From positions 12,432 through 76,431 of the forward strand of contig RWJK01000664.1 of assembly GCA_004335835.1 (NCBI GenBank): a DNA stretch of 64,000 nt, in the 5' to 3' direction. Below are positions 10,992-21,889 of this stretch, one piece after another (the first letter of the stretch is position 1; the number at the start of each line of letters is the position of its first letter). Under the pieces are notes generated by a model. The model ran no database searches. It saw nothing but the letters and a program-made list of their open reading frames with translations, and was not told where the DNA came from. The stretch is from Scenedesmus sp. ARA3. Its lineage: Eukaryota > Chlorophyta > Chlorophyceae > Sphaeropleales > Scenedesmaceae. Position numbers and translations under genes: made by a program.

Positions 10992-13972
10992 CCTCCACCG
11001 CATCCCCACCCCCACCGCACACACACAGGGCCCCCACATGGGCGGCCACCCCAGCTGGAACATGTACTGAAGCTGCTGCTGCTGTACTGCTGCTGCTGTT
11101 GCATTCGCGGTCCCCCCCCCCAGGGCCCTCACGTGGGCGGCCACCCCAGCTGGAATGTGCGCGCCAAGACGCCCCGCGCTGAGGGCGGCGACGTGCCGTG
11201 GCACCAGGACAGCGCCTACTGCAGCCCTGACGCGCGACAGACGCTGCAGGTGCGGGCAGGCCGACAGTGCGAGTGTCTTTTCATGCGGCCGGCACATTGC
11301 CGTGCTCCTGCAGTTTTCATCGATGCACGCTTTCAAGACGACCACACACTGTCTGCAAGTCGCTTGCGCCACATGCAAACTGTTGTCTACCTAGTCTCCT
11401 GTTTTATGTAATGCTGTCAACACTGCCACTCGGCTGGTGGCCTGCTGCAGGTGACCACCTGGGCCCCGCTGCTGGATGTGGATGCCGAGCAAAGTTCCTT
11501 GTCATGCAGCGGTGTAGCTTTGAGCCTGCATGCTACATCTCCATAATAGACGGGCTACAGCTGGCCCCATCACGCACTCTGACAGGTGTGCTGATGCGCC
11601 CGCCCAACGCCCTGCAGGTGACTGCCTGGATCCCTTTGCTGCATGTGGATGCTACACCATTATCCCAGGCGGGCTGTAGTCGGCACCCATCTGCACACTG
11701 GCAGTTTCTGTTGTTCTGTTGCGCCGCACACTGCCCTGCAGGTGACTGCCTGGATCCCGCTGCTGGATGTGGACGCTGCCAACGGCTGCATGCAGCTGCT
11801 GAGGGGCGGCCACCTGGCTGGCAGGACTGTGGCACACACGGCAGCATCAGGCAACACATGGTGAGCGCGCGCCAGCCCAGGCTGCGCAATGCAATGCAAT
11901 GCAGGGCATGCAGCATGTGTGTAAAGCCAATTTGCGGACACACCCAGCCGCGCCTCTGCAATGCTGTATGTAGCTGCTGCATGCATGCACACGGCAGCAT
12001 CCGGCAACACATGTGAGTGGCGGCAGCTCAGGCCGCCTCATGCCGTGCTTGCATGATGCTTGAGCAGCTGACAGATGGTGGGCGCGGGCCAGCTCAGGCT
12101 GCGCAATGCAGGGCATGCGTCATGTGCGCACAGTTGATGCGTGAACACACGCAGTTGCATGCTCTGCATGCGAAATGCTGTATGAAGCTGGTGCATGCAT
12201 ACACTGCCAGAGCAGCAAGCTCTGGGCAAAGAAGCAGTCGCAGTCACTCTCACCAGGCTGCTTTGGCAAGTGCGCTAGTACGACCACAACGTTGTCCCTG
12301 CCGTGCCCATGCCGATGGCCACAACACACCTTGTGCCAGACACATCGCCATAGGCCTTACAATGCCTAGAACTGTCATTTCACATCGCCGTAAGCACTCT
12401 GCTCGCGCCCAGTTGCGGCTGCATGCTGTAGCACCAGCAAAGCATCTCCGGCACCCTTCCCATGCTGGTTGCCTCATCCCATAACTTCTCTCAGGCACGT
12501 CGCCATGGACGCGGCGGCAGCAGCAGCCGAGCTGAGTCAATCACAAACCCTGCTGCTCTTCCTGTGCCGTTTGCCACAACACACCCTGTCCCTTGCTGTG
12601 GATGACATGTTGATGTGTTGATGCTGACACACCATGCAACATGCACGTCGCCATGGGCGAGGCGGCAGCAGCTGCCGAGCTGGGGCTGGACATGGCATAT
12701 GCTGTAGCACCACATGGCATATGCTGTAGCACCAGCGCAGCATCTTCTGCACCCTCCCCATGCTGGTTTCCTCGTCCCATTGTTGTCTTGCGTCCCACCT
12801 TGTGCTCGTGTCAGGCACGTCGCCATGGAGGCGGACTACTCATGGCCGGTTGCGGTTGTGTAGGCACCAGTTCAAAACTATCTTCACCGCCCTGCCTATT
12901 ACATTTGCCGCAATTCTCGGTGCAACTCTGCATCCGTTAATCAGGCACGTCGCCATGGACGAGGCGGCAGCAGCAGCTGAGCTGGGGCTGGACTTGGCCG
13001 CTGACCTGGTGACAGTGCCCATGAAGGCGGGTGACGTGCTGCTGTTCAACAACCTCATCCCACACAGGTGAGGCCGCACTAAGGCGGTGGGCTGGGCTTT
13101 GACATCCTTGCAGCTTGCAGGACACCCTGTGACAGCCTGCAGGACACGTCCTAGGAGCCGCCGACGCCATGTAACAGATAACGCTCTACAGTAAAACAAG
13201 TGTGACGCACCTGCAAGCAATGCTGCACCAGGAGGCAGCCTGGCAGCTTGCAGGAGGCCTCTGGGCAGCTGACAGTACTCGTCCTAGCAGCAGCTGACGC
13301 CATGTATGTGTGCTGGCACATCTGTGTGCAGCAGCTGGTGAACATACAAATGTACGCCGTGTGCAGTTCAGTTGAGGGCATGGACGAAACCGAAGCCTCG
13401 TGATGTTGCTGCCCCTGCTGCTGCTGCTGCTGCTGCTGCTGCCGCTGCTGCATGCAGCTGCAACTACAGCCACATGCAGGACGCACATTCTTTGTCGACA
13501 ACTGTACATGATGTTTAAATCAGGGCATGGACAAGACCGAAGCCTCCTGATACCGCTTCTGCTGCATGCGCGTGCTGCCTGCAGGTCCCTGGACAACACC
13601 AGCGACCGCATCCGCTGGTCGCTGGACCTGCGCTGGCAGCACCCCGACCTGCCCGATGGCGCGTACGGCCTGAAGCGATCCATCCGCATGACAGACCCTG
13701 CTGACCCCAGCTACGTCATCCCATGGGCCGGATGGGCGGACGTGGACAAGAAGACAGGCCAGCAGCAGCAGCAGCAGCAGCAAGGCAGTGACGATGACCT
13801 GGACAGCACTGAAACTGGCGTTGCTGCTGCCGCTGCTGCTGCTGATGTGGAGGATCCGCTGAGCAGTGTGCTGGTGGGCCCCTGGCTGGACCTATGGCCC
13901 ATCACGCACCACAACAAGCACACGCGCGCCTGGCTTGCAATGAAGGGCAGCGCAGCCATCACTAACCAGTGA
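9441..13972 (+). CDS. Phytanoyl-CoA dioxygenase-like Fe(II)/2-oxoglutarate oxygenase (7 exons, 371 aa)
   Basis: Exons 9441-9592, 9878-9994, 10520-10610, 11124-11249, 11742-11860, 12945-13067 and 13585-13972 join in phase and end with TGA. The PhyH double-stranded beta-helix features are present. The iron-binding HxD is in PWHQDSAY (exon 4), a strand reads VTAWIPLLDVDAANG, and the distal His lies in FNNLIPHRS across the exon 6/7 junction, followed by SLDNTSDRIRWSLDLRWQ. Such enzymes hydroxylate substrates with Fe(II), O2 and 2-oxoglutarate. The actual substrate cannot be read from sequence, and phytanoyl-CoA is only the name of the family. The last exon carries an inserted poly-Q/acidic/poly-A stretch (about 13758-13850). 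The start is the ATG directly before PSILDQW. In-frame ATGs upstream (9357, 9387) are alternatives. Introns 2, 3, 4, 5 and 6 contain exon-edge echoes. Confidence 0.88.
10197..10262 (+). repeat. Echo of PhyH exon 2 donor edge
   Basis: This 66-bp block matches 9955-10020, the last 40 bp of exon 2 plus donor and early intron, with only a few substitutions. It lies about 240 bp downstream in the same intron. Confidence 0.85.
11027..11075 (+). repeat. Echo of PhyH exon 4 acceptor edge
   Basis: An AG followed by about 40 bp resembling the start of exon 4 (GPHVGGHPSWN region) sits some 95 bp before the true acceptor at 11124. It then diverges into CTG repeats. Confidence 0.75.
11449..11661 (+). repeat. 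Two echoes of PhyH exon 5 acceptor edge
   Basis: CAG plus about 40 bp of exon 5 start occurs at 11449 and 11617, before the true exon at 11742. Each copy keeps the acceptor. The translations diverge after the DVDA-equivalent motif. Confidence 0.85.
11985..12200 (+). repeat. Echoes of PhyH exon 5 donor edge and following intron
   Basis: The exon 5 end with donor (11830-11870) is repeated at 11988-12030. Downstream intron sequence at 11868-11970 is repeated with changes at 12076-12215. The unit therefore spans the exon end and more than 100 bp of intron. Confidence 0.7.
12494..12842 (+). repeat. Three echoes of PhyH exon 6 acceptor edge
   Basis: Blocks at 12494-12536, 12642-12694 and 12812-12839 each repeat the acceptor region and the start of exon 6 (HVAMDEAAAAAEL), which truly begins at 12945. 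Spacing is about 130-170 bp. Confidence 0.88.
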
Positions 13973-14767
13973 TGCTCGCGGTCTGGATGCCTGCACTAAT
14001 GTTGCAGTGTCTTTTTCCAGATGCACAAGGGCAAATGGTTGAGCAAAACACCAGTGCATCAGTACTGCAAAGTTTGTGCGGTCAGTGTGCCATGTGGCCT
14101 CCATGTGGCCTCTGAGTCAGTGTTGCAATATGCAAAAGGACGAATACATATGTGCCTCTGTTGGTGTCGCACTGCAGTGGCGTGTAGCTTATACTGCCGT
14201 TAATTTGTGTCACGCAACTGGTGCACTGCATGCGCACATGGAAGGCTATCATGTTGCGACCGCGTGACGTTGCCAGTTGACAGACTCCTCACTGAGGACC
14301 CGTGGCAGGGGTGCAAGGATAATGTACGTCATTTTGGTGATGAAGAGGTCGATAATTGCTCCTGCCAGCACCGATGATGCCAGCTGCATGGCCGCAGTGT
14401 GAATGCGGTGTGCCACTTTCAGCTGCCAGCTTGGCAATGCGGCATGCTGTGTGCCATTGAGCTGATAGTGCGCCAACTTGCGGGTGCTGTTCTGCTGGTG
14501 AGGCTTTGCATCCCGCTCCTGGCAGTTGGGCTCACTGAGCCCAAAGCTGAGCTTTACGAAAGGTTCAACTGTGCTGTGTGTAGCGAGCCAGCAGGATGCC
14601 TTCCCCCCTGGTAAAAAAAACTTGCGGCTGGCTTGCAGCATCAGGTGCCTAGCAGCTTTCTAGCTCAGCGGGTGTTCGCTGCGGCAAGTCGCAATCGCTG
14701 CCGCAGCGATGCAGTGCTGACCAGCCTGGTGCGCTGAGCGCAATGAGTCAGCTGTGGTTGCTTACAG

Positions 14768-14795
14768 CCTGTAACTTACCTGTGTAAGTTACAGG
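14768..14795. terminator. Perfect 12-bp hairpin containing TGTAA on both strands
   Basis: A 12-bp perfect inverted repeat (CCTGTAACTTAC) with a 4-base CTGT loop places the chlorophyte polyadenylation motif TGTAA on both strands. It lies 0.8 kb past the PhyH stop. Use as a bidirectional poly(A) site is inference. Confidence 0.35.
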
Positions 14796-16166
14796 TCATC
14801 GCTGCATGAACAGTGGTGGCGAGGCTATATGGCGCGGGACGATTTGTCGGAAGTTCCCTTGTTGCCGCAACAGTGCATGCTGCTGCCTCAGGCCGGGCCA
14901 TTAGCGCATGCTGTTGATAATTCCAGTTGTTGAACTTTCTTGTACATGTGTCACGCCGTGTCGCACACCCTGTCCTGCGTTTGTTGCATGCTGCGTGCCA
15001 TTGATCGCAATGCCTGACCAAGCATGCCAATGTGTAGTATAAAATTGGTACAACGTGCAAGCAGGTCAATCATTTCAAGCATAGTGCAGTACAATGTGTA
15101 CGCTTGAATTGAGGAGTGGTACTAAGCTGACTGACTGACAGGCTCAGCTGTACCTGAATATCACCCATCAATCCCAAGAGACCACATCAGGCCACCAGGC
15201 ACAACTGAAGTCAGGGTCGATAAGTTTACATGTCCTTCATGTACAATGCCACCCACATGGCAGCTCGTACACCACGCAACTTGCCGCCGTGTGCACCGCA
15301 TATCAGCAAAATGGGCACGAGGAAGCAGTAAACCTGGCACTCCAGTGAGTTCGTATTTAATCCAGCAACCATGTTAGGAGAATCACGCGGCGTTGGCGCT
15401 GGAAACAGCAGCCAGCGCTGCAGCCCAATGGCTGCACACATTCAATCAGCTATCTACCGACACAGCAGGGTCCTGCATCGCCACATCGCCACCTCAGGAA
15501 CCATGCGCGCCTGTTTGCTGCCCACCCGGCGGGGCTGCCATCAACGCCGCCCCACCCACGTGAACAACGCCTTGAGTGATTCGAAGCAGTGTCCCCTGCA
15601 GACAGTGCAGAGCAAGCAGTGCAGCAGTCAGATCAATGAGCCAGTCATACTCAAGCGATAGGCACAACCACTAGCTCAAACCCAGCGGCATATGGTGAAT
15701 CCTCACAGCCGCACAGGGCGGACAAACATAATCACAGGCACACACAGTGAACCATGCTGCAGCACCTGGCCTCAGCCCCTTAGATGTACCATCACAAGAA
15801 ATCAGGTATGATTAGGTCTGTTTGTGTTTTCATCACCAGCCAGGTGCCGCAGCTCAACTCATATCACACACTGTCAGAAATCTATGCATTGAGACCCATC
15901 CACGCAAACACACGCAAGTGCAGCCACAACACAACTGAGTGGCATGCAGGCCCTGCCATGCTGTGCCTGACGGGCATCGGCTCTCAGTAAGAGAGTTAAT
16001 TGTGTCCACATCCAGGCAAGAGGTGTGGTCTGCCTGTCGTTCCACTACTTTTTTTTGCTCATCAGCGAGCCAAGCCCAAAGCAGCAGCAGCAACAGCAGC
16101 ATTACAGCCATACAAGAATATCACCCACCACAGCTTTCACATGCCCGTCTCGGGGCACAGACCTAC

Positions 16167-16260
16167 CTGTGTCTTGTGTGAAGAAGCGAGGGTCTGGGGC
16201 TTGAGTCAAGGTGACGGCATTTGCAGAGGATCCAGCCAGCCATGGTTCGGCCATGTACAC
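16167..16260 (-). CDS. Unassigned candidate exon
   Basis: This 94-bp stretch is flanked by an AG acceptor (CTCGCAG) and a GTAGGT donor on the minus strand. One frame reads naturally, starting VYMAEPWLAG and ending PDPRFFTQDT. I could not join it to other exons with certainty and do not recognise a family. It may belong to a gene that also uses frames near 16645-16720 or further upstream. Confidence 0.3.
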
Positions 16261-17294
16261 CTGCGAGCCAGACAGCAGCACAGGGTCAGCTGCAGTAGCC
16301 ATGCAGCAGTGCGTACACAGTGCAGGTTTGCATGTGCAAAGAGGATGTCGCAGCAATAATTCGTCGATGCTCATAGCACGTGTGCTCGCACTGACGACTC
16401 AATAGTACTGCGGGTCGCTGTGTGCCCTTTGGGGATCCCTGCACTACGTGCGTGTAAGCGATGCCGTGCCACACGCACAAGCGAGCCGGGAGAAGATGGG
16501 GCGGTTCAGCTTGATATACATATATACACACAGTCATGCACCTCGCCACAGACACAACATGCTCAATGACTGTGCCAATTGCAAGCACAAGAAAGGGTAT
16601 GTCAATGCACGATGCTGATCGTATGGCACATGCAGCAACCACACACCTTCACGCAACAGCCACAGCTGAGGCCTCAGCAAGCCGCAAGTTCTCATCAGCA
16701 GATCAGCCGGTAATTCCATAAGTATAAATCCTTCACTGGCCTCAGTGAGCACGCACACAGCACCACACAACCAGAGAATGTAACAGGAAATGGCAGTCTT
16801 GCAGATGGTTTGGCTCAGTACTTCTTAGAGGGTTTTATCTCATCAGATGTCAGTGGATTGACAGATGTCGTGTCATCTTTGCCAACATGCTTCACATGAC
16901 GCAATGCAAAAGCAAGCCACAATGGCACCCGAGCAAGACGCCACAGACCGAGATGAGCGGCAGAAGCTGTGCTGCGCGGCAATACCCTTGTGTGCACAGA
17001 GAGCTCTTGGACTGAGCAATGCATCACTCGGATCAGCTGGCACTTCATAAGAAAAGCTTGGAGTTGTCACAGATCTCACAGCACAAATAAGACTTGTCAC
17101 ACGCAGCAGCAGCAGCAGCAGCCGCAGCGGCTGTCCCATCTGACACCAGCAACACACACCACGCAGCCACACATATAGGCACTTTTGCAAAAACATCGTG
17201 TGCCAATGGCCGGCTGGCCCAGCGAGCCCAGCTCGTCACGCTCGCTCACCTTTTGTGGCCGGACGCATGACGGTGGGCGCACATTGCCGCCGCA

Positions 17295-19278
17295 TCAACC
17301 TTCCTTCAAGGCATCTGGTTGCCACAGCACGAAGGGGTTGGCTTCAGGGTGGGCTGCAAAGCAGGCGCCAGCAGAAGAAGGGATATGGACTGGGTTGGGC
17401 AGCAGGGGGGGGTAAACCAGCTTCCAGCACCTGGGAAATAAGGAAGTGACGCAGCAGTTGACAAAAAAAGCAGTGCACTGTCAGTAACCAGCAACAGTGG
17501 GAAAGCACTCCGCAAAAGACAGTGAAGCAGGCATGACGGCTGCAAAAAGGATAGCGGTTAACAGCTGGTGATGTAGCCACCGTTATGGCACTGGCCAAGC
17601 CCTGGTGTGGTGCAGCGGCCAGCTTCCTACAGTGGCGCACGGCGTGTGCTCTCAGCACTGCTTCTAGCAGACAAGGTCAGCGTGGCGAGCCACTACCTCG
17701 CCCGTGGCAGAGCGGCTTTATAAATAATCAGGGAGTGACAAACTCTGGTTTAACCAGCATATACACTCTGGCTCCTGGTCACACGTGACCAAGGAAGGTG
17801 CTCACCTGTGATGTGTCGTGAAGGGAGTAGCGGCTGACAACATCGATGTGCTTAAAGGGCGGGGGCAGCTGGACGCTTCCCAGGCACCTGTGATCAGGAA
17901 GCAGCAACAGCAGACCAGTTGTAAGCATGAGGGCTGTGATGGCCTCAAAAACACACAAAACTAACGAAGCTTTAGCAAACGCATGTTTGAGCTTTTTTTG
18001 ACACAGGGCAGGTGTGGGGTCACCATCCCTGCAACACGAAGCCCGTGTCTCTGTAGCACTCACAAATGGGACATGCAGTGCACGGAGGGCAGAGCTGTCC
18101 GGGGTGAAGTGTGTGCAAAGGCAGCTACAACTACTCGTTCAGCCATGCACAGCAGACAGAAACACGTGTAAACACACAACAAACAAGCCGCAAAGCAACA
18201 GCGTGACACCACCAACACTTGCAGCAAGACTTCATCCCAACAGCAGCACACCCAACACAGCACCACCATGGTACAGAAACAAGGCACTTACCTGCATTAA
18301 ATGCAGCTGCTTCTCAGCGCAGCCTTGGGCTGCCGTGCTTGGTGGTCTGAGGCCTGGCAGCAACCCCTGCAGGATGCAAAGTGTGCAGTGCAGAAGCAGT
18401 GCATGCACGCCTGACAACCAGCAGATGGGAGAGAATGCAACCAGCACCATGGCAGGGACCTACATGGCAGTTGATATGCTGACCGGCTGACCATCACAAT
18501 GCACGTTTAAGCAGCGAAATATTTTGTGTGTTGGCAACTGCAATGTACCAGCGAGACAGGTCAGACGCCGCCCACAGCAGGAGAGGGCAGTGCTGGTTTA
18601 TGGTCTGGCTAGGCAGCAGCCTGCTCTACGCTCCCCATGACACCTATTGTGCACAAGAATCACAACAGGCAACGCCTCTGTGGAAAGCGATGCTGGGCTG
18701 GTACTGTGCCAGCACAAGTGCTGCGCTACTGACACAAACAGCACGCAGGCAGCTCAATTTGCAGCAGCAGCAGCAGCAGCAGCCTCCAACGCGTAGCACT
18801 CACCATTTTGCGCAGTTGGTTGCACATAGCTGGATTGGTCACTTGGTGATGTTGGGAGAGGCCCAGTGATGGACATCTTGCTTGATAACGCTGGCAGGGT
18901 CACCTGCAAAGCAGCACAGTTGACACAGTGGCAGCAGCAGGGGTGGTAAGCGGCTGGGTGCTATGGTGATGTGCTGCACCCACAGCACGCAAGAGACAAG
19001 ACCCGCCTGCTGCATCAACGTGTGGGTGCAATCGTTGTGGCCCTGTTTCATACCGAAAGCCTCAGTGGGTCAGCTAACGGTTCAGAGCAGGGCGCAGCAG
19101 GCAGGCCACAACACCACAACAGAAAGTAACACACTGGGGATGGCTCGGAGGTGGCTAGTGTATATCGATTCCGTGCCAGGTTGATCCTCATGGATTTCTC
19201 AGTAGAGGGAACCTGTGTCTCTTCATTGCCGTTCCCCAACAGCACACAAACCAAACACACCACACACAACTTGACAAC

Positions 19279-19311
<33 letters not shown>

Positions 19312-19560
19312 GCAGACACCCACCTGCCGATGTGCGGCCAACGCCGCGCATGGCTGCGTAGAACGGGAAATCAACGGTGCAATGACCGCTGTGGACTGGA
19401 AAACCTGCAAGCCAAACCAAGAGAAAGGCCGAGTTAGGCGAGGCAGCCACCAGCAGTGCGGCCAACTATCCGTTACGCAGCCCAGCAAGTCCAACACAGC
19501 ATTCGCTACCTTTGAACAGAATAAGCCTCTTCAAAACAATTGATGGCGTAGGGTGGAGAA
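17295..19560 (-). CDS. Unrecognised multi-exon gene candidate (partial model)
   Basis: Several minus-strand exons have good splice sites and protein-like sequence. They are an exon ending at 19510, 19404-19324 (FPVHSGHC...MRGVGRTSAG), 18903-18843 (GDPASVIKQDVHHWASPN), about 18354-18292, 17887-17806 (PPFKHIDVVSRYSLHDTSQ) and a last exon from about 17430 to a TGA at 17295 (HPEANPFVLWQPDALKEG). The first three join in phase. The phases of the last two depend on which acceptor is used near 17430-17413, so the chain is not proven. I recognise no domain. Composition suggests a soluble globular protein. The 5' start was not found. Confidence 0.35.
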
Positions 19561-20118
19561 TGCGTGCTCTACATGGACGGAACAGCAGCTGCTGCTGACG
19601 CCCAATGCACTGATCTCAACGTAAGCAAGAGATTCCGAACCCAGTCAACCATAAACTCACTTTACATGGGTAGATTGGGCGATCCGCAGGCCGACAGCGC
19701 TGCTGGAGCGGCCCCCAGATCAGACGCCGACACACGGCATTACAGCAACCGGCTGCATGCACTTGGCATGATTTGCACAATGCAGGTGTCGTAAACAAAC
19801 TTGGCTGAGCATAGGGACAACGCGGCCTTTGAGCTGCAAGGATGCTGCTTTCTGTCACAATGTCACTTTGTTACAATTGACCCAGCTGAGCTGAGCTCAG
19901 GCAGCGTGGCCCGCATTGATAGGAGCAACGCACGCTGCCGACACGAACCTATGCATTTGGTCGCAACAGCGATACTGCTGCCCCAATAAGCATGTCTGGG
20001 GATGTACTGCCACACACAACAGCCTCTGCGTTGACTTGGTCAACTTGCCATGTGCCTCTTCCCTGCCACCCTGAAAGACCTGGCAACAACGAGATCCACA
20101 TGCAGCCGGCATTATCAT
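19561..20118. other. Intergenic region
   Basis: It lies between the unrecognised minus-strand gene and the 3' end of the enoyl-CoA hydratase gene. On the minus strand a TGTAA element at about 19869-19873 lies 250 bp past the hydratase stop and could be its poly(A) signal. I see nothing else. Confidence 0.35.
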
Positions 20119-20266
20119 TCAGCTGTCATGCCTGCTGCTGCCTCCTTGCAGGCTACCTGCCTCTGCCAGTGCTGGGTCAATGGCTGCGGTTGACTTGAAG
20201 CGCGGCTGCCGCTTCTCCTTCACAGCAGCCAAGCCCTCCTTGATGTCATCGCGCTTGAAGAACACT

Positions 20267-20301
<35 letters not shown>

Positions 20302-21856
20302 GCGTACTGCTTGCAATGACAAAACAACGGCGCTGGGCGCACACGGCAAGATACCCCAAGCCTGATCACAGAGTGGGAGGAACTCTGGTGATGCCGGTGC
20401 CACACCATACGAACGGATACCAGCACAGAAACCGCTCGATTGCACTCAGACTTGCATTCCCCATGTAGCATGTGGTATGTCGCATGTTGCTGCGCGGCAA
20501 CTGCACACGCGCGCGCCGCAGCGCACCTGCTTGCTCCTTGGCCTCCAGCCGCGCTGCTTCCTGCAGCACGTGCTGCGGCAGCTGCAGCCGCAGCATCTGC
20601 AGCGTGGCGCTCACTGCAGCCGGCGCTGCTGCTGCGATGCGTCGCGCCAGGTCGTGCGCTGCTGGCAGCAGCTGCTCAGGGGGGTGCACCTCCAGCAGCA
20701 GCCCCAGCTCCTTGGCCTCCTGCAGTGGCAGCGCAACATAGAAAACATGATCACCAACACGCCGCAAAAAAGACATGAGCAGCAGCAGCCAGCTCCTTGG
20801 CCTCCTGCAGTGGCAGTGACACACCGTGCATGCAATCAGCACATCATCAACATGTAACAGAAAGCACATGCTCAGCAGCAGGCCCAGCTCCTGGGCCTCC
20901 TGGGGGCAGCATCACACTGTGCCGGCGATCAGCGGCAGGCCCAGCTCCAGGGCCTCCTGGAGCGTAACACTGAAAACATGAGTAGGAAACATCATCAACA
21001 GGCAACAGAAAGGACATGAGCATAAATCGACGCACACACATGCCTGCGTGCGGGCATGCGCGCGCGCTCACGCATGCTTGCACACACATGCACACTTGCG
21101 CACACAGGCAGGCACGCGCACACAGGTTGCGCGCAGCGCCAGCACATGCGGGCTCATTTGCCCCAGCCCAGCCGCCCACCTGTGCACTTATGAGGTCGCC
21201 CGTCAGCAGCAGGCGGCACGCCACCTGGTGGCTGGTGGCGGCTGGCAGCATGCACGTGCTGCCCATGCCTGTGGGAGGCCAGCGGCAGGGCCAGCAGCAG
21301 CAGCAGCAGCAGCGCAGAGCAAGGGCGTCAGCTGTGCATGTTTGTGCAGTAGAGCAGAGCCCATGCCTGCATGGGGCCAGCAACATCACGAGCAGCAGCG
21401 CATAACAGGGACATGGGTTGTGAAGTTTGTGCAGCAGCGCACAGTGGGGAGGTGAGCTGCGCATGTTTGGGCATGAACCAGCAGATAGCGCATTCACGAG
21501 CTGTGCAGTGTGGCTGAGCTGGTGCCACCCCTTTTTGCAGCTCAACCAATTTCTGGCAGCACAGCTGCAGGTGCCCACTAGCAGTGCCACCAGCAGCCAG
21601 CAGCAACTGTAGGCTTGGCAGCCAGCACTGCAGCATTCGCCACGCAGCACACCTGCAGTTGTCCTGGCACATGCCCATCACATGCAACACTGCTAGCAGC
21701 AGCAAGACGCGCTGGGCAGCCCCCCCTGCCACACTTCCGCACCAACAGCAGGAGCAGATCAGCAGCAGTTAAGCACCACCAGCAGCAGCAGCAGCAGTGC
21801 CGCGCCTGGCGTGACGCCCAGCTATAGGCTTAGCAGCCCGCCGCAGCATCCACCAC

Positions 21857-21889
<33 letters not shown>

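Larger units (their letters stand above)
13973..17294. other. Mostly non-coding 3.3 kb with one plausible unassigned exon
   Basis: No recognisable gene is present. The best coding-like segment is listed separately at 16167-16260. Many short frames occur but none has family similarity I can name. The hairpin at 14768-14795 may mark transcript ends. Confidence 0.35.

Noticed and set aside
14249..14641. 130-codon minus-strand frame with a hydrophobic stretch
   Set aside because: No splice support, no family resemblance, and codon use typical of non-coding neighbours.
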